The position numbers and the translations under genes are program-made. This document shows, piece after piece, positions 8,428 to 17,196 of a DNA stretch of 64,000 bases (the first letter of the stretch is position 1; the number at the start of each line of letters is the position of its first letter). The DNA comes from Amycolatopsis roodepoortensis (GTDB taxonomy: Bacteria; Actinomycetota; Actinomycetes; Mycobacteriales; Pseudonocardiaceae). The notes beneath the pieces were generated by a model. That model did no database searches, had not been told where the DNA came from, and saw nothing but the letters and a program-made list of their open reading frames with translations. Location of the stretch: contig NZ_JADBEJ010000005.1 of NCBI RefSeq assembly GCF_014873915.1, positions 1-64,000 on the forward strand, in the 5' to 3' direction.

Positions 8428-9119
8428 CACGGCACGACCTCCCGTTCTTCGACGTCTTCCAGTCTGCCCTTGTGCATCCGCGCGACCCGGCTGCCGAGTT
8501 CGATGAGCCGGTCGTCGTGCGACGCGACGATGACGGCGAAATCCTGACCCGCCAGGTACTTCAGGGTGTCGAGCACCCGGTCGGCGGAGCCTTCGTCCAA
8601 TTGGGACGTCGGCTCGTCGGCGAGCACGACGGTCGAGCGGCGGGCGAGGGTGCAGCCGAACGCGAGACGTTGCTGCTGCCCGCCCGACAGCGCGGAGATC
8701 CGCCAGCTGCCGGTCCCGCCGAGCCCCAGCTGTTCGAGGATGTCGTCGGGCAGGCATTCGGTCCCGGCCGATTCCGCCGCCGCGCGGAGATTGTCCGCGA
8801 CGCTCAGATACGCGAGCAGGTTGTCGGTCGGGTTCTGGAACACCAGGCCGAGGTGGGTCCGCCGCAGTGCCCGCCGGTCGCGGTGCCGCAGCTTGCCGGT
8901 TTCGCTGCCCTGGAACGAGATCGTGCCCCGCACGGGCTGTTCGAAGAGGCCCAGAGTCCGCAGCAGGGTGGATTTGCCGGAGCCGGACGGGCCCGCCAGC
9001 ACGGTGATCCCGCGCGCCGGGATGTCGAAGGTGACGTCTTCGACGCCGGTGACCGTGCCCGCCGGCGTCTGGTAGTCGACGCCGATCCCGCGCAGCCGGA
9101 AGATCGGTTTTTCAGGCAC
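8427..9119 (-). CDS. ABC transporter ATP-binding protein (MacB/LolD type), first copy
   Basis: This 230-residue ATPase has a Walker A AGPSGSGKSTLL, a signature ALSGGQQQRLAFG and a Walker B VVLADEPTSQLDE, all canonical. It overlaps the end of the permease gene by 8 bases and the following ATPase start by one base, so permease, ATPase 1 and ATPase 2 form one operon. Two different ATPases for one permease suggest a heterodimeric nucleotide-binding pair in which this canonical subunit would provide most of the hydrolysis; that asymmetry is an inference from the divergent signature of its partner. Confidence 0.88.
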   Translation of the reverse strand: MPEKPIFRLRGIGVDYQTPAGTVTGVEDVTFDIPARGITVLAGPSGSGKSTLLRTLGLFEQPVRGTISFQGSETGKLRHRDRRALRRTHLGLVFQNPTDNLLAYLSVADNLRAAAESAGTECLPDDILEQLGLGGTGSWRISALSGGQQQRLAFGCTLARRSTVVLADEPTSQLDEGSADRVLDTLKYLAGQDFAVIVASHDDRLIELGSRVARMHKGRLEDVEEREVVP

Positions 9120-11730
9120 GGATCAACTCCGCGGTCCGGGCGGTGCGCACCGAGCGCATCGCGATCCAGCCCGCCAGCGCCACGACGAGCACACCGACGG
9201 CGAGCACGGTCAGGGCGAGCGGGGTCGGGTCGGGCAGCGCCGACTGAGGCGGGAGGAACGTCGCCGGATCGAACCGCGGCACCGAAAGCCCCGCGACCGA
9301 GACACCGCATACGACGCCGATGACCACGGCGAGCCCGCTGAGGGTGCCCAGTTCCATCAGATGACTCGCCAGCAGGGCCCGTGGCCGCATCCCCATCCGC
9401 AGCACCAGGGCCCCGGCGAGCGCGTTCTGCCGTCGCCGGACTTCGACGGCGACCAGCAGCGACAGCACGGCCACCACGCCGAGTACGGCCCCGAGCAGGG
9501 CCATGAACGAGAACGTCCACGACACCACGTAGAAGGGGAGCGCGTCGAGCGCGGACTCGCGGGTGACGCGGTTGACCGCGGTCATCACCCCCACGGAGGC
9601 CAGCGCTTCGGTCACCTGCGTCATCGACGAGCTGGAAAGCACGCTCCACTTCGGCACGGTGCGCAACTGCGCCTCGGTGAGCGATTCCCGTGAGATCACG
9701 TACCCGGCCTTGGTGCCGATGATCGGGAACATCGGCAGCTCACCGATCGCCTCGGCGTCGGCGAGACCGGCGGGCAGCTTGGTCTTCTGGGCGGTGTCGT
9801 GTCCGATCCGGATCGCCGGGACCCCGGCGCCCTGGCTCGACAGGCCGGTCATCAACCGGTCGACCTCGGCGCCGTCGAGCGGGCCGAGCGTGGCGGCCTG
9901 CCGGAAGGTCCGCGGGTCCACGACCAGGACGACGTTGCCGGTGCCGGTCAGCTCGCCGACGATCGTGGTGCTGCCGTCCAGCGAGGCGGGCAGCGCGACC
10001 TTCCCGGTGCCGACGACGCTTTCGGTGTCGACCCTGGTCTCGGCCCCCACGAAGATGGCGGACTTCGTCTGCAGGGCCTCTTCCTGACCGCGCGCGATGC
10101 CGATGCCGGTGGCCAACGTGCCGATGGCGAGCGTGCCGATCACGAGCACACCGGTGACCGGCGCGCGGGCACTGGCGAGCCGCCGGATGGCCAGCTGCAA
10201 TGCGGGCCGGGACCACAGCCGCGCGCGATGCGACGCGTGCAGGGCGAGCCAGGCCAGCCGTGCGGCGACGAGCCCGACCGTCAGCACGACGAACACCGGA
10301 TACGTGAGCGCGAGCGGGTCGACCTGGGGGAGCGGATTGCCGATCCGTGACCCCTTGCTGTAGTCGACGAGCCGGTTCCAGCCGAGCAGGGCGACACCGG
10401 CGGTGAGCAGTTCCCACGGGAAGAAGGCCAGGAACTTCACCTTCTTGCGCCGTCCGGAGCGGACCCGGCCGAGTTCGAACTCCCGATGGGTGCGGACGGA
10501 GATCACCCCGGCCAGCAGCGCCAGCGAGACGAGCAGGATCGCGGCCGCGACGAGCGATCCCCAGAACGTCGCGCCGTCGTCCAGTTCACCCGGTGGCCCG
10601 TAAAGCCCGAGCAGTAGCCGGGCGAGCACCGCGCCCGCCGCGCCACCGGCGACGATCGGGAGCCCGAGTTCGGCGACCGCGAGCAGCCCCAGCGCCCCGG
10701 GGCCGCTGCCCCGCGCGGACAGCAACCTCAGCTGCGGGTGCCGCCGCTGATACCACTGCAACGCGACCGTGCCGATCCCCGCACAGCCGACGAGGATGCT
10801 GATGGCCGCGAGCGGCAGGATCGAGATCAGGACGTTCGATTCCGCCTGCTTGCTGATCTGGACCGAGCGCTCGAACGGCAGCGACCCGACGATCGCGTCC
10901 CCGAGGCCGCGGGAGCCCAGATCCGCCTTGACCGCGGCGATGAGGGCCTTCCCCCGTTCCTCCAGGTCCTCGGCCTCGCTCACCGTCTTGGGCGGAGCCT
11001 CGTAGAACGACATGTGCAACGTCTTGATCATCGGGATGCCCAGCGCGCGGACCGTGTCGTCGAAGGTCTTCCCGTCGTTGGCGAACATGACCGAGTCGAG
11101 CGGGTCGTTGGCGAGCCTGCTGACGACGGCGTTCCGCTGCTGCGAGCACCACCAGCGCGGTGCCGGGTCGGGAAGGTCGCGGTACAGCCCGGTCACCGGA
11201 GGTATCGGCGTGCCCTGGATGCTCGGCGTGGCCCCGACCTTGATGTTCTCCGCCCCGGCGACGACGGTGCCCAGCAGGAAACCGGCACCCGCGGACCCGC
11301 TCGTCACGTCGAGATGGCCCTGCGCCGCCTGGTCGCGATGGGCGAGGACGACCTTGTAGTTGGGATCGCCGTTGAACTCGGTGCCGAAGAGATACGGCGT
11401 GTAGCGGGAGGTGACCGGGGCGGGGAAGCCGTGCGCCGGGGCGTTCCGGCGGACCGAGTCGACGACCTGCGGTGCCACCGCGGCGGGCACGTTGTCCTTG
11501 CTGAAGACCGGCCCGTAGTAGTCCGGGCACACGATGCCGGACTGGTACGTGACGGCCGCGCCACCCGAGGCCGATGCCTGCAGGATGGCGGCGGTGCCGA
11601 GAAAACAGGCCAGCAAGGCCGTCACCGCGGCGATGATCAAAGTCAGGGGACTGGTCAGTGCCGCTTTCGGAGCCGCTCGCCACGGCATTGTCACCCTGGG
11701 CCCGCCGGGAGCCCCCCACCTCACCCGCAT
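9112..11730 (-). CDS. FtsX-like ABC transporter permease
   Basis: This 872-residue membrane protein has an N-terminal transmembrane helix, a large extracytoplasmic region, and clusters of hydrophobic helices in the middle and at the C-terminus, typical of fused two-module FtsX/MacB permeases. Two conserved-looking FtsX segments lie around LPLAAISILVGCAGIGTVAL and FMALLGAVLGVVAVLSLLVA. A TAGCGT -10-like hexamer lies 8 bases before the ATG at 11730, which fits a leaderless transcript and supports that start; an internal ATG at 11688 is the alternative. The gene heads an operon with two ATPases and follows the AfsR-like regulator in the same direction after a 105-base gap. Substrate unknown. Confidence 0.85.
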   Translation of the reverse strand: MRVRWGAPGGPRVTMPWRAAPKAALTSPLTLIIAAVTALLACFLGTAAILQASASGGAAVTYQSGIVCPDYYGPVFSKDNVPAAVAPQVVDSVRRNAPAHGFPAPVTSRYTPYLFGTEFNGDPNYKVVLAHRDQAAQGHLDVTSGSAGAGFLLGTVVAGAENIKVGATPSIQGTPIPPVTGLYRDLPDPAPRWWCSQQRNAVVSRLANDPLDSVMFANDGKTFDDTVRALGIPMIKTLHMSFYEAPPKTVSEAEDLEERGKALIAAVKADLGSRGLGDAIVGSLPFERSVQISKQAESNVLISILPLAAISILVGCAGIGTVALQWYQRRHPQLRLLSARGSGPGALGLLAVAELGLPIVAGGAAGAVLARLLLGLYGPPGELDDGATFWGSLVAAAILLVSLALLAGVISVRTHREFELGRVRSGRRKKVKFLAFFPWELLTAGVALLGWNRLVDYSKGSRIGNPLPQVDPLALTYPVFVVLTVGLVAARLAWLALHASHRARLWSRPALQLAIRRLASARAPVTGVLVIGTLAIGTLATGIGIARGQEEALQTKSAIFVGAETRVDTESVVGTGKVALPASLDGSTTIVGELTGTGNVVLVVDPRTFRQAATLGPLDGAEVDRLMTGLSSQGAGVPAIRIGHDTAQKTKLPAGLADAEAIGELPMFPIIGTKAGYVISRESLTEAQLRTVPKWSVLSSSSMTQVTEALASVGVMTAVNRVTRESALDALPFYVVSWTFSFMALLGAVLGVVAVLSLLVAVEVRRRQNALAGALVLRMGMRPRALLASHLMELGTLSGLAVVIGVVCGVSVAGLSVPRFDPATFLPPQSALPDPTPLALTVLAVGVLVVALAGWIAMRSVRTARTAELIRA

Positions 11731-11835
11731 GGATACGCACGCTACCGGTCACGGCGCTCCGGCGACAGGAAGGAATCACTGTTTGTTGCTGACGTGAAGT
11801 AAGGCCTGGTCCATTGTGGTGACACGGGTGCGTGT

Positions 11836-14800
11836 TCACTGACTGTCCGTCACCAATTGGTCGATCGGTGTCGTCTCACCCGCCTCACTCTCCGCCGAGA
11901 ATGCGGTTTCTCCGAGTGCCGTGACGATCACGCCGCTGATCCTGTCGACGTCGACGCGTTCGGCCTTCGGGAGGGGAGCACCTACCGAGCGCCGCGCGGC
12001 CACCGCGGCACCGAGCAGCCGCGCGGCCAGCCGATACGAGCCGGCGGCCGCCTCGGCGCCGGCCAGACCCTCGAGACCGAGGGCGATCGCACGAGGGTCC
12101 TCGCTGTGGCGAGCGATCGCGAGACCGTCCAGGTGGAGCCGTTTCGCCGCCGCCGCGTCTCCGCGTTGCTCGGCGATGAATCCGAGTTCGGCGAGGATCA
12201 GGGTGCTGCCCGCTTCGGACTCCACCCGGCGATGCCAGTCCAATATGGACAGCAGCCGCCGCTCGGCCTCGTCGAACCGCCCCTGGCGCCGTGCGCCGAG
12301 CGCGAGACCTGTCTCGGCGTAGACCTCACCCGGTTTGAAGCTGTACTCGACGGCCAGCGTCCTGGCTCGCTCGTGGAACTCCTTCGCTTTTTCGAAGTCG
12401 CCAGTGAGCAGCGCCGTCCGGCCCAGCCACGACAGTTGGTAGGAGACCTCCGGCCACAGCTCCAATTCCTCCGCGCGGCGAAGGCTTTCCCGATGGACGC
12501 GGGCCGCGTGGTCGTAGTCCCCGGCGATCGAAGCCAGCATTCCGATCACGAAAGAGGCCTGCAACCAGCCCCAGCGTTCGCCGAGTCCGTCGAAAATGGC
12601 GGCGCTCTGCGCGGCGATCCGGCCGCCTCCGGTGAGGTCGCCGCCGGCGATCAGGTGGGCCGCCCGGTCGCTCAGCGCGGCGGCGGCGCTCCAGTCGTCA
12701 CCGATGTCGCGGGCGGTCTCCAGCGCGCCGAGCGTGAACTTCTCCGCCCGGCACAGGTCGCCGACCGTGGACCACGCATAGCCGAGGAACCACAACGCCC
12801 GCGCCCGCACGAGAGGATCGGCGATACCCCACACGGTCTCGTCCGCCGCACCGCCGGTGCCGTCGAGCACGGCGATCCCGGTGCGCCAGGCGAGCGCCCG
12901 CGCGTACTCGTCTCCGGTGCCGGAATCGGTGCCGAGCACGAGGTCCAGCGAGCGCCGGGCCTCGGTGAGCCGTCCACGGAGGAACCAGAACCACGACGTC
13001 GCATTCACCAGCCGCAACGCGAGCCGATGCTCTCCTTGCCGTAGCAGCGTTTCCAGCGCGCGCCGGGTGTTGGCGCCTTCGGCGTCCAGCCTGTCGAGCC
13101 AGCGCCGCTGCTCTTTCCCGCGCAGGCCTGTGTCCCCGCGTTCGGCCAGCTCGATGTGGAAACGAGCATGCCGCAAGTGCAGGTCGTCGAGTTCGCCTGC
13201 CTGCTCGGCGTGACCCAAGGCGTACGCGGACACGGACTCCAGCAGCCGGAACCGCGGTTCACCCGACCGGCCTGGCCTGCTGACCACCAGCGACCTGTCG
13301 ACCAGCCGGGACACGAGGTCCAGTACGTCACCGGCGGCGATCTCGCCGCCCGCGCAGACCGACTCGGCCGCGTCGAGCCCGCAGCCCTCGGCGTGGACGG
13401 CGAGCCTGCGCAGCACTATCTGCTCGGGCTCGCTCAACAGGCTCCAGCTCCAGTCGATCATCGCCCGGAGCGTCTGCTGGCGGCGCGGCCCGCCTCGTCT
13501 GCCCGAAGACAGCAGGGCGAACCGGTCGTCGAGGCGGGCGAGGAGTTCGTGCACGCCCAGCGTCCGGACCCGGGTGGCGGCGAGTTCGAGCGCCAACGGG
13601 ATGCCGTCGAGCGTGCGGCAGATCCGCGCGACCACCGCCGCGTTCTCCGCGTCGAGCGCGAACCCCGGCGCGGCCGCCGCGGCACGGGCGGCGAACAGCC
13701 GGACGGCACTCGACTCCCGGACGGCGGCGAAATCCGGCAGATCGGGCAGCTCCAGCGGCGGTACCGCCCAGACGTTCTCTCCCGGCAACCCGAGCGGCTC
13801 CTGGCTGGTGGCGAGCACACGCAGCCGTGGCGCCGTCGCGAGCAGCTTCTCCACCAGCGCGGCGACCGGTTCGACGACCTGCTCACAGTTGTCCAGGACG
13901 AGCAGGATCTCCTTGTCCCGCAAGGCATCGGCCAGCGACTGGGTCAGCGGTCCGGCCGACTTCGCGTCCTCCCGGAGATCCAGCACGGCCGCCAGGACGA
14001 CGGCGACGTGATCCTCGGGCGGGCACGTCGCGCACTCGACGTTGTCCAGCCCCGCCAGCTCGACGAGCCAGGTGCCGTCACCCATCGCGATCTTCGACGC
14101 CGCCTCGATGGCGAGCCTGGTCTTGCCCACACCGCCAGGCCCGGTCAGGGTGACCAGCCGGGCGTCGGTGACGAGCGCTCCGACCTCCTTGACCGCCGTC
14201 GTCCGGCCGATCAGCTCGGTCACCGCCTCGGGCAGATTGCCCCGTACCGGCGTGGCGGCGCGGACCGGCTCGATGTCCGGACTGCGGGTGAGGACGGCCT
14301 GGTGCACCGCCGCGAGCTCCGGACCCGGTTCGAGACCGGATTCGTCACGCAGGCGGGCACGCAGTTCGGCGTAAGTTTCGAGGGCTTCGCTGTGCCGCCC
14401 GGCCGCGTACAACGCGCGCATCAACAGCCCGCGGAGCCGCTCTCGCAGCGGATGCCGCGAGACCAGACCGGCCAGCTCCCCGGTGAGGACGCCGTGCTCT
14501 CCGAGTGCCAGCCTGGCTTCGGCTCGCTCCTCTTCGGCGAGCAGCCTCTCCTCCTCCAGCCGCTGAGCAGCGGCGACGGCGAACGGCTCGTCCTCGAATC
14601 CGGCGTACGCGGGCCCTCGCCACAAGGCCAGCGCGTCCGCCAGCAGAGCGGCACGGGCGCGCGGGTCGACGGTGTCGCGGGCACGGGCGGTGAGCGCGCG
14701 GAATCGATGGACGTCCAGGTCACCCGGCTCGACGGCGAGGACGTATCCGGCGGGTTGGTGCGTCACGAGATCCCGCGCGCCTGGCTCGGCGCGATCCAGC

Positions 14801-15018
14801 GCGCGGCGCAGCTGGGAGACCTTCGTCTGCAGGGTGTTGCCCGGATTGCCCGGCGGATGCTCGCCCCACAGGTCGTCGGTCAACGACGACACCGACGCCG
14901 CCCTGCCGTCGCGGCTGAGCAGCCCGGCGAGCAGCAGGCGGACCTTCGCCTCGGGCACGACGACGGGCTCGCCCGCGGTCGTCCACACGGCGAGTGGTCC
15001 CAGCACTCCGAATCGCAC
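11836..15018 (-). CDS. AfsR-like transcriptional regulator (SARP DNA-binding, BTAD, NB-ARC, TPR)
   Basis: This 1060-residue protein has the AfsR layout: an N-terminal OmpR-type winged helix (FGVLGPLAVWT onward), a bacterial transcriptional activation domain (DVHRFRALTARARD region, about 100-250), an NB-ARC ATPase with P-loop TLTGPGGVGKTRLA near residue 295, and a C-terminal TPR-like helical region to the end. Members activate secondary-metabolite or transport genes. A -10-like TAACGT lies exactly 7 bases before the GTG at 15018, so I place the start there as a leaderless mRNA. A GTG at 15042 is the alternative. The ABC exporter lies immediately downstream and the imine reductases are divergent; both are candidate targets. 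Confidence 0.85.
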   Translation of the reverse strand: MRFGVLGPLAVWTTAGEPVVVPEAKVRLLLAGLLSRDGRAASVSSLTDDLWGEHPPGNPGNTLQTKVSQLRRALDRAEPGARDLVTHQPAGYVLAVEPGDLDVHRFRALTARARDTVDPRARAALLADALALWRGPAYAGFEDEPFAVAAAQRLEEERLLAEEERAEARLALGEHGVLTGELAGLVSRHPLRERLRGLLMRALYAAGRHSEALETYAELRARLRDESGLEPGPELAAVHQAVLTRSPDIEPVRAATPVRGNLPEAVTELIGRTTAVKEVGALVTDARLVTLTGPGGVGKTRLAIEAASKIAMGDGTWLVELAGLDNVECATCPPEDHVAVVLAAVLDLREDAKSAGPLTQSLADALRDKEILLVLDNCEQVVEPVAALVEKLLATAPRLRVLATSQEPLGLPGENVWAVPPLELPDLPDFAAVRESSAVRLFAARAAAAAPGFALDAENAAVVARICRTLDGIPLALELAATRVRTLGVHELLARLDDRFALLSSGRRGGPRRQQTLRAMIDWSWSLLSEPEQIVLRRLAVHAEGCGLDAAESVCAGGEIAAGDVLDLVSRLVDRSLVVSRPGRSGEPRFRLLESVSAYALGHAEQAGELDDLHLRHARFHIELAERGDTGLRGKEQRRWLDRLDAEGANTRRALETLLRQGEHRLALRLVNATSWFWFLRGRLTEARRSLDLVLGTDSGTGDEYARALAWRTGIAVLDGTGGAADETVWGIADPLVRARALWFLGYAWSTVGDLCRAEKFTLGALETARDIGDDWSAAAALSDRAAHLIAGGDLTGGGRIAAQSAAIFDGLGERWGWLQASFVIGMLASIAGDYDHAARVHRESLRRAEELELWPEVSYQLSWLGRTALLTGDFEKAKEFHERARTLAVEYSFKPGEVYAETGLALGARRQGRFDEAERRLLSILDWHRRVESEAGSTLILAELGFIAEQRGDAAAAKRLHLDGLAIARHSEDPRAIALGLEGLAGAEAAAGSYRLAARLLGAAVAARRSVGAPLPKAERVDVDRISGVIVTALGETAFSAESEAGETTPIDQLVTDSQ

Positions 15019-15113
15019 GAAACCGACGTTAGCGCGGACCACCGACAGGATCGTGCGCGAGGCCGTGCGCGGACCCGCAGCGATCCGTGCGCGGCCCGCG
15101 TCACGGTGGTCCC

Positions 15114-15989
15114 ATGAGCGAACACGGCAAGACCCCGGTGACGGTACTGGGGCTGGGCGCGATGGGAACCGCGCTCACAGAGGCACTACTGGCCGCGGGC
15201 CATCCGGTCACGGTGTGGAACCGGACCGCGGGCCGCGCCGAGGCGGTGGCGGCGAAGGGAGCTTCGGTCGCTTCGACCGTCTCGGAGGCTCTCGCGGCGA
15301 ACCAGATCGTGATCGCCTGCCTGCTCGACTACGACTCGGTCCACGAGGTCCTCGACCCGGTGGCTTCCGAGCTCAAAGGACGGCAGCTGATCAACCTGAC
15401 CAACGGCACCCCCGGCCAGGCGCGCGAAATGAGTGCCTGGGCCGAGGAACTGGGCGCGGAGTACCTGGACGGCGGAATCATGGCCGTCCCGCCGATGATC
15501 GGCACTCCCGCGGCGTTCATCTTCTACAGCGGTTCGGGCACGGTCTACGGCCGGGCACGCACCGCGCTCGACACCTTCGGCGGCGCCAACTACCTCGGCG
15601 CCGACCCCGGGCTGGCGCCACTGCACGACATCGCGCTGCTCAGCGGGATGTACGGCTTCTTCATCGGCGTCATCCAGGCATACGCGCTCGTCGGCTCGGC
15701 GGGGGTCAAGGCGCGGGAATTCGCGCCACTGCTCCGCGCCTGGATCGACGCGATGGGCGGCTTCCTGGAGCGCTCCGCCGAACAGATCGACGACGGCGAC
15801 TACGTGACCGACGTCGTGTCGAACATCGGGATGCAGGCAGCCGCCTACCCGAATCTGGCGCAGGCGGCGAAGGACCAGGGCATCAGCGCCGAGCTGCTCA
15901 CGCCGCTGCAGTCGCTGATGGACCGGCGAGTCGCCGACGGACGCGGCGCCGAAGACCTGATCGGCGTCATCGAACTCCTCAAGAAGTAA
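15114..15989 (+). CDS. Imine reductase-like NADP-dependent oxidoreductase, copy 1
   Basis: This 291-residue protein has an N-terminal Rossmann fold with GLGAMGTALTEALLAAGH and the NADP-type VWNRT that is a hallmark of the imine reductase/6-phosphogluconate-dehydrogenase-like family. Its C-terminal helical domain includes GLAPLHDIALLSGMYGFF, a segment that in imine reductases lines the active site. Such enzymes reduce cyclic imines to amines using NADPH; the native substrate is unknown. The ATG at 15114 is the first start consistent with the fold. A close paralogue follows 11 bases downstream, and the divergent gene is an AfsR-like regulator. Confidence 0.8.
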   Translation: MSEHGKTPVTVLGLGAMGTALTEALLAAGHPVTVWNRTAGRAEAVAAKGASVASTVSEALAANQIVIACLLDYDSVHEVLDPVASELKGRQLINLTNGTPGQAREMSAWAEELGAEYLDGGIMAVPPMIGTPAAFIFYSGSGTVYGRARTALDTFGGANYLGADPGLAPLHDIALLSGMYGFFIGVIQAYALVGSAGVKAREFAPLLRAWIDAMGGFLERSAEQIDDGDYVTDVVSNIGMQAAAYPNLAQAAKDQGISAELLTPLQSLMDRRVADGRGAEDLIGVIELLKK

Positions 15990-16000
15990 AGGAAAACACA

Positions 16001-16861
16001 ATGATCACACTGATCGGGCTCGGCCCGATGGGACAGGCCATGGTCCGCGTACTCCTGGAGAACGGCCACGGAGTGACCGTCTGGAACCGCACGGCCGCCC
16101 GCGCGGACGACGTCGTCGCCGCGGGTGCCGTGCGCGCCGGGACCCCCGCGGAAGCGGTGGCGGCCTCGGAGCTGGTGTTGCTGAGCCTCACCGACTACGC
16201 CGCGATGTACGACATCCTTGGCAAGGCCGAGGATGCCTTGGCGGGCAAGGTGATCGTCAACCTCAGCTCGGACACCCCGGAGAAGACCCGCGAAGCCGCG
16301 GACTGGGTCAAGGCCAGGGGCGGGCAGTTCGTCGCCGGTGGCGTGATGGTGCCCGCCGAACTGGTGGGCAAGGACGAGGCGTACGTCTTCTACAGCGGCC
16401 CGGCCGACGTCTTCGAGAAGCACCGCGAAACGCTGGCGCTGATCGGGCGACCGGACTTCCTCGGTGAGGACGTCCGGCTGGCGCAGCTGTTCTACCAGGC
16501 GCAGCTCGACATCTTCCTGACCTCGCTTTCGGTGTTCCTGCACGCGAGCGCGCTGGTCCGCTCGGCAGGCGTGCCCGCGCAGAAGTTCGTCCCGTACGCC
16601 AAGGACAACTTCAAGATGATGGATTTCTACCTGGACGCCGCGGCCGAACAGATCGAGAAGGGCGAGCACCCCGGGGACGACGCCAACGTGACCATGATGG
16701 GCGCGACGGCCGACCACATCGTCCAGGCGAGCCGGGACGCCGGGATCGATGTGCTCCTGCCGGAGGCGATCAAGTCGCACTACGACCAGGCGATCGCCGC
16801 CGGGCACGGACGTAGCTCGTGGACCAGCCTCTACGAGATCATCAAGGCGGACCAGAAGTAA
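16001..16861 (+). CDS. Imine reductase-like NADP-dependent oxidoreductase, copy 2
   Basis: This 286-residue paralogue of the upstream gene shares the Rossmann motif GLGPMGQAMVRVLLENGH and VWNRTAARAD. In the active-site helix the two differ: copy 1 reads LLSGMYGFF where copy 2 reads QAQLDIFLTSL. The pair is therefore likely to have different substrate or stereochemical preference, or to work as a heterodimer, since the family is dimeric with domain swapping. A purine-rich AAAGGAAAA precedes the ATG at 16001. It is co-transcribed with copy 1. Confidence 0.8.
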   Translation: MITLIGLGPMGQAMVRVLLENGHGVTVWNRTAARADDVVAAGAVRAGTPAEAVAASELVLLSLTDYAAMYDILGKAEDALAGKVIVNLSSDTPEKTREAADWVKARGGQFVAGGVMVPAELVGKDEAYVFYSGPADVFEKHRETLALIGRPDFLGEDVRLAQLFYQAQLDIFLTSLSVFLHASALVRSAGVPAQKFVPYAKDNFKMMDFYLDAAAEQIEKGEHPGDDANVTMMGATADHIVQASRDAGIDVLLPEAIKSHYDQAIAAGHGRSSWTSLYEIIKADQK

Positions 16862-16974
16862 GTGCCGTTGCTCGTGAGTGGTGAGGACGGTTCTAGCCGA
16901 GGGTGTCTTTTGTACCTGCTGGCTTCGGGCCGCCGTTGACCCCCGGGCCCGGTCTGTAGGGGTCTGGAGCCGGT

Positions 16975-17027
16975 GTCGCGAAAGCCACTTTCGGGACGTC
17001 AGACGTCTCGAAAGTGGCTTTCGCGAC
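16975..17027. repeat. Inverted repeat, GCGAAAGCCACTTTCG family, copy 1
   Basis: The arms 16975-16993 and 17009-17027 are perfectly complementary over 19 bp and each contains GCGAAAGCCACTTTCG or its complement. The 15-base centre holds GACGTC and ACGTC. Each arm is itself partly self-complementary (CGAAAG/CTTTCG). A second copy with longer arms lies at 17056-17108. Confidence 0.85.
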
Positions 17028-17055
17028 CTGATCACCAGGCCTGGCCACGGCCGAC

Positions 17056-17108
17056 GTTGCGAAAGCCACTTTCGCAACGTCGAAGGTTGCGAAAGTGGCT
17101 TTCGCAAC
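17056..17108. repeat. Inverted repeat, GCGAAAGCCACTTTCG family, copy 2, nested hairpins
   Basis: The arms 17056-17078 and 17086-17108 pair perfectly over 23 bp. Each arm also folds on itself: GTTGCGAAAG, CCA, CTTTCGCAAC, a 10-bp stem with a 3-nt loop. The DNA or RNA can therefore form either one long hairpin or two small ones. Confidence 0.85.
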
Positions 17109-17150
17109 CCCCGGCAAGCCCAGCACCCGGCGGTACCGAGTGGGTCTGGT

Positions 17151-17196
17151 CTCGTGAGTGGTGAGGACGGTTAGAACCGTCCTCACCACTCACGAG
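17151..17196. terminator. Perfect palindrome overlapping the LysR stop codon
   Basis: The 46-base element has 22-bp arms (outer CTCGTGAGTGGTGAGGACGG) and includes the stop codon of the LysR gene at 17190-17192. It is a near-identical sister of 7719-7764. It lies between two converging genes and probably terminates both. Confidence 0.7.

Larger units (their letters stand above)
16862..17189. other. Gene-free stretch of 328 bases filled with palindromic repeats
   Basis: I see no coding region between the second imine reductase and the LysR gene. The stretch holds a half copy of the CTCGTGAGTGGTGAGGACGG repeat at 16871-16892, two nested palindromes of a GCGAAAGCCACTTTCG family, and the full palindrome at 17151-17196, each annotated separately. 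Confidence 0.8.

Noticed and set aside
13156..15117. A 653-residue open frame antisense to the AfsR-like gene
   Set aside because: Low-complexity Arg/Gly/Gln composition; the opposite strand has a clear domain layout.
16975..17196. CRISPR array, because of repeated GCGAAAGCC units
   Set aside because: Copies are inverted, not direct, with no regular spacers and no cas genes.
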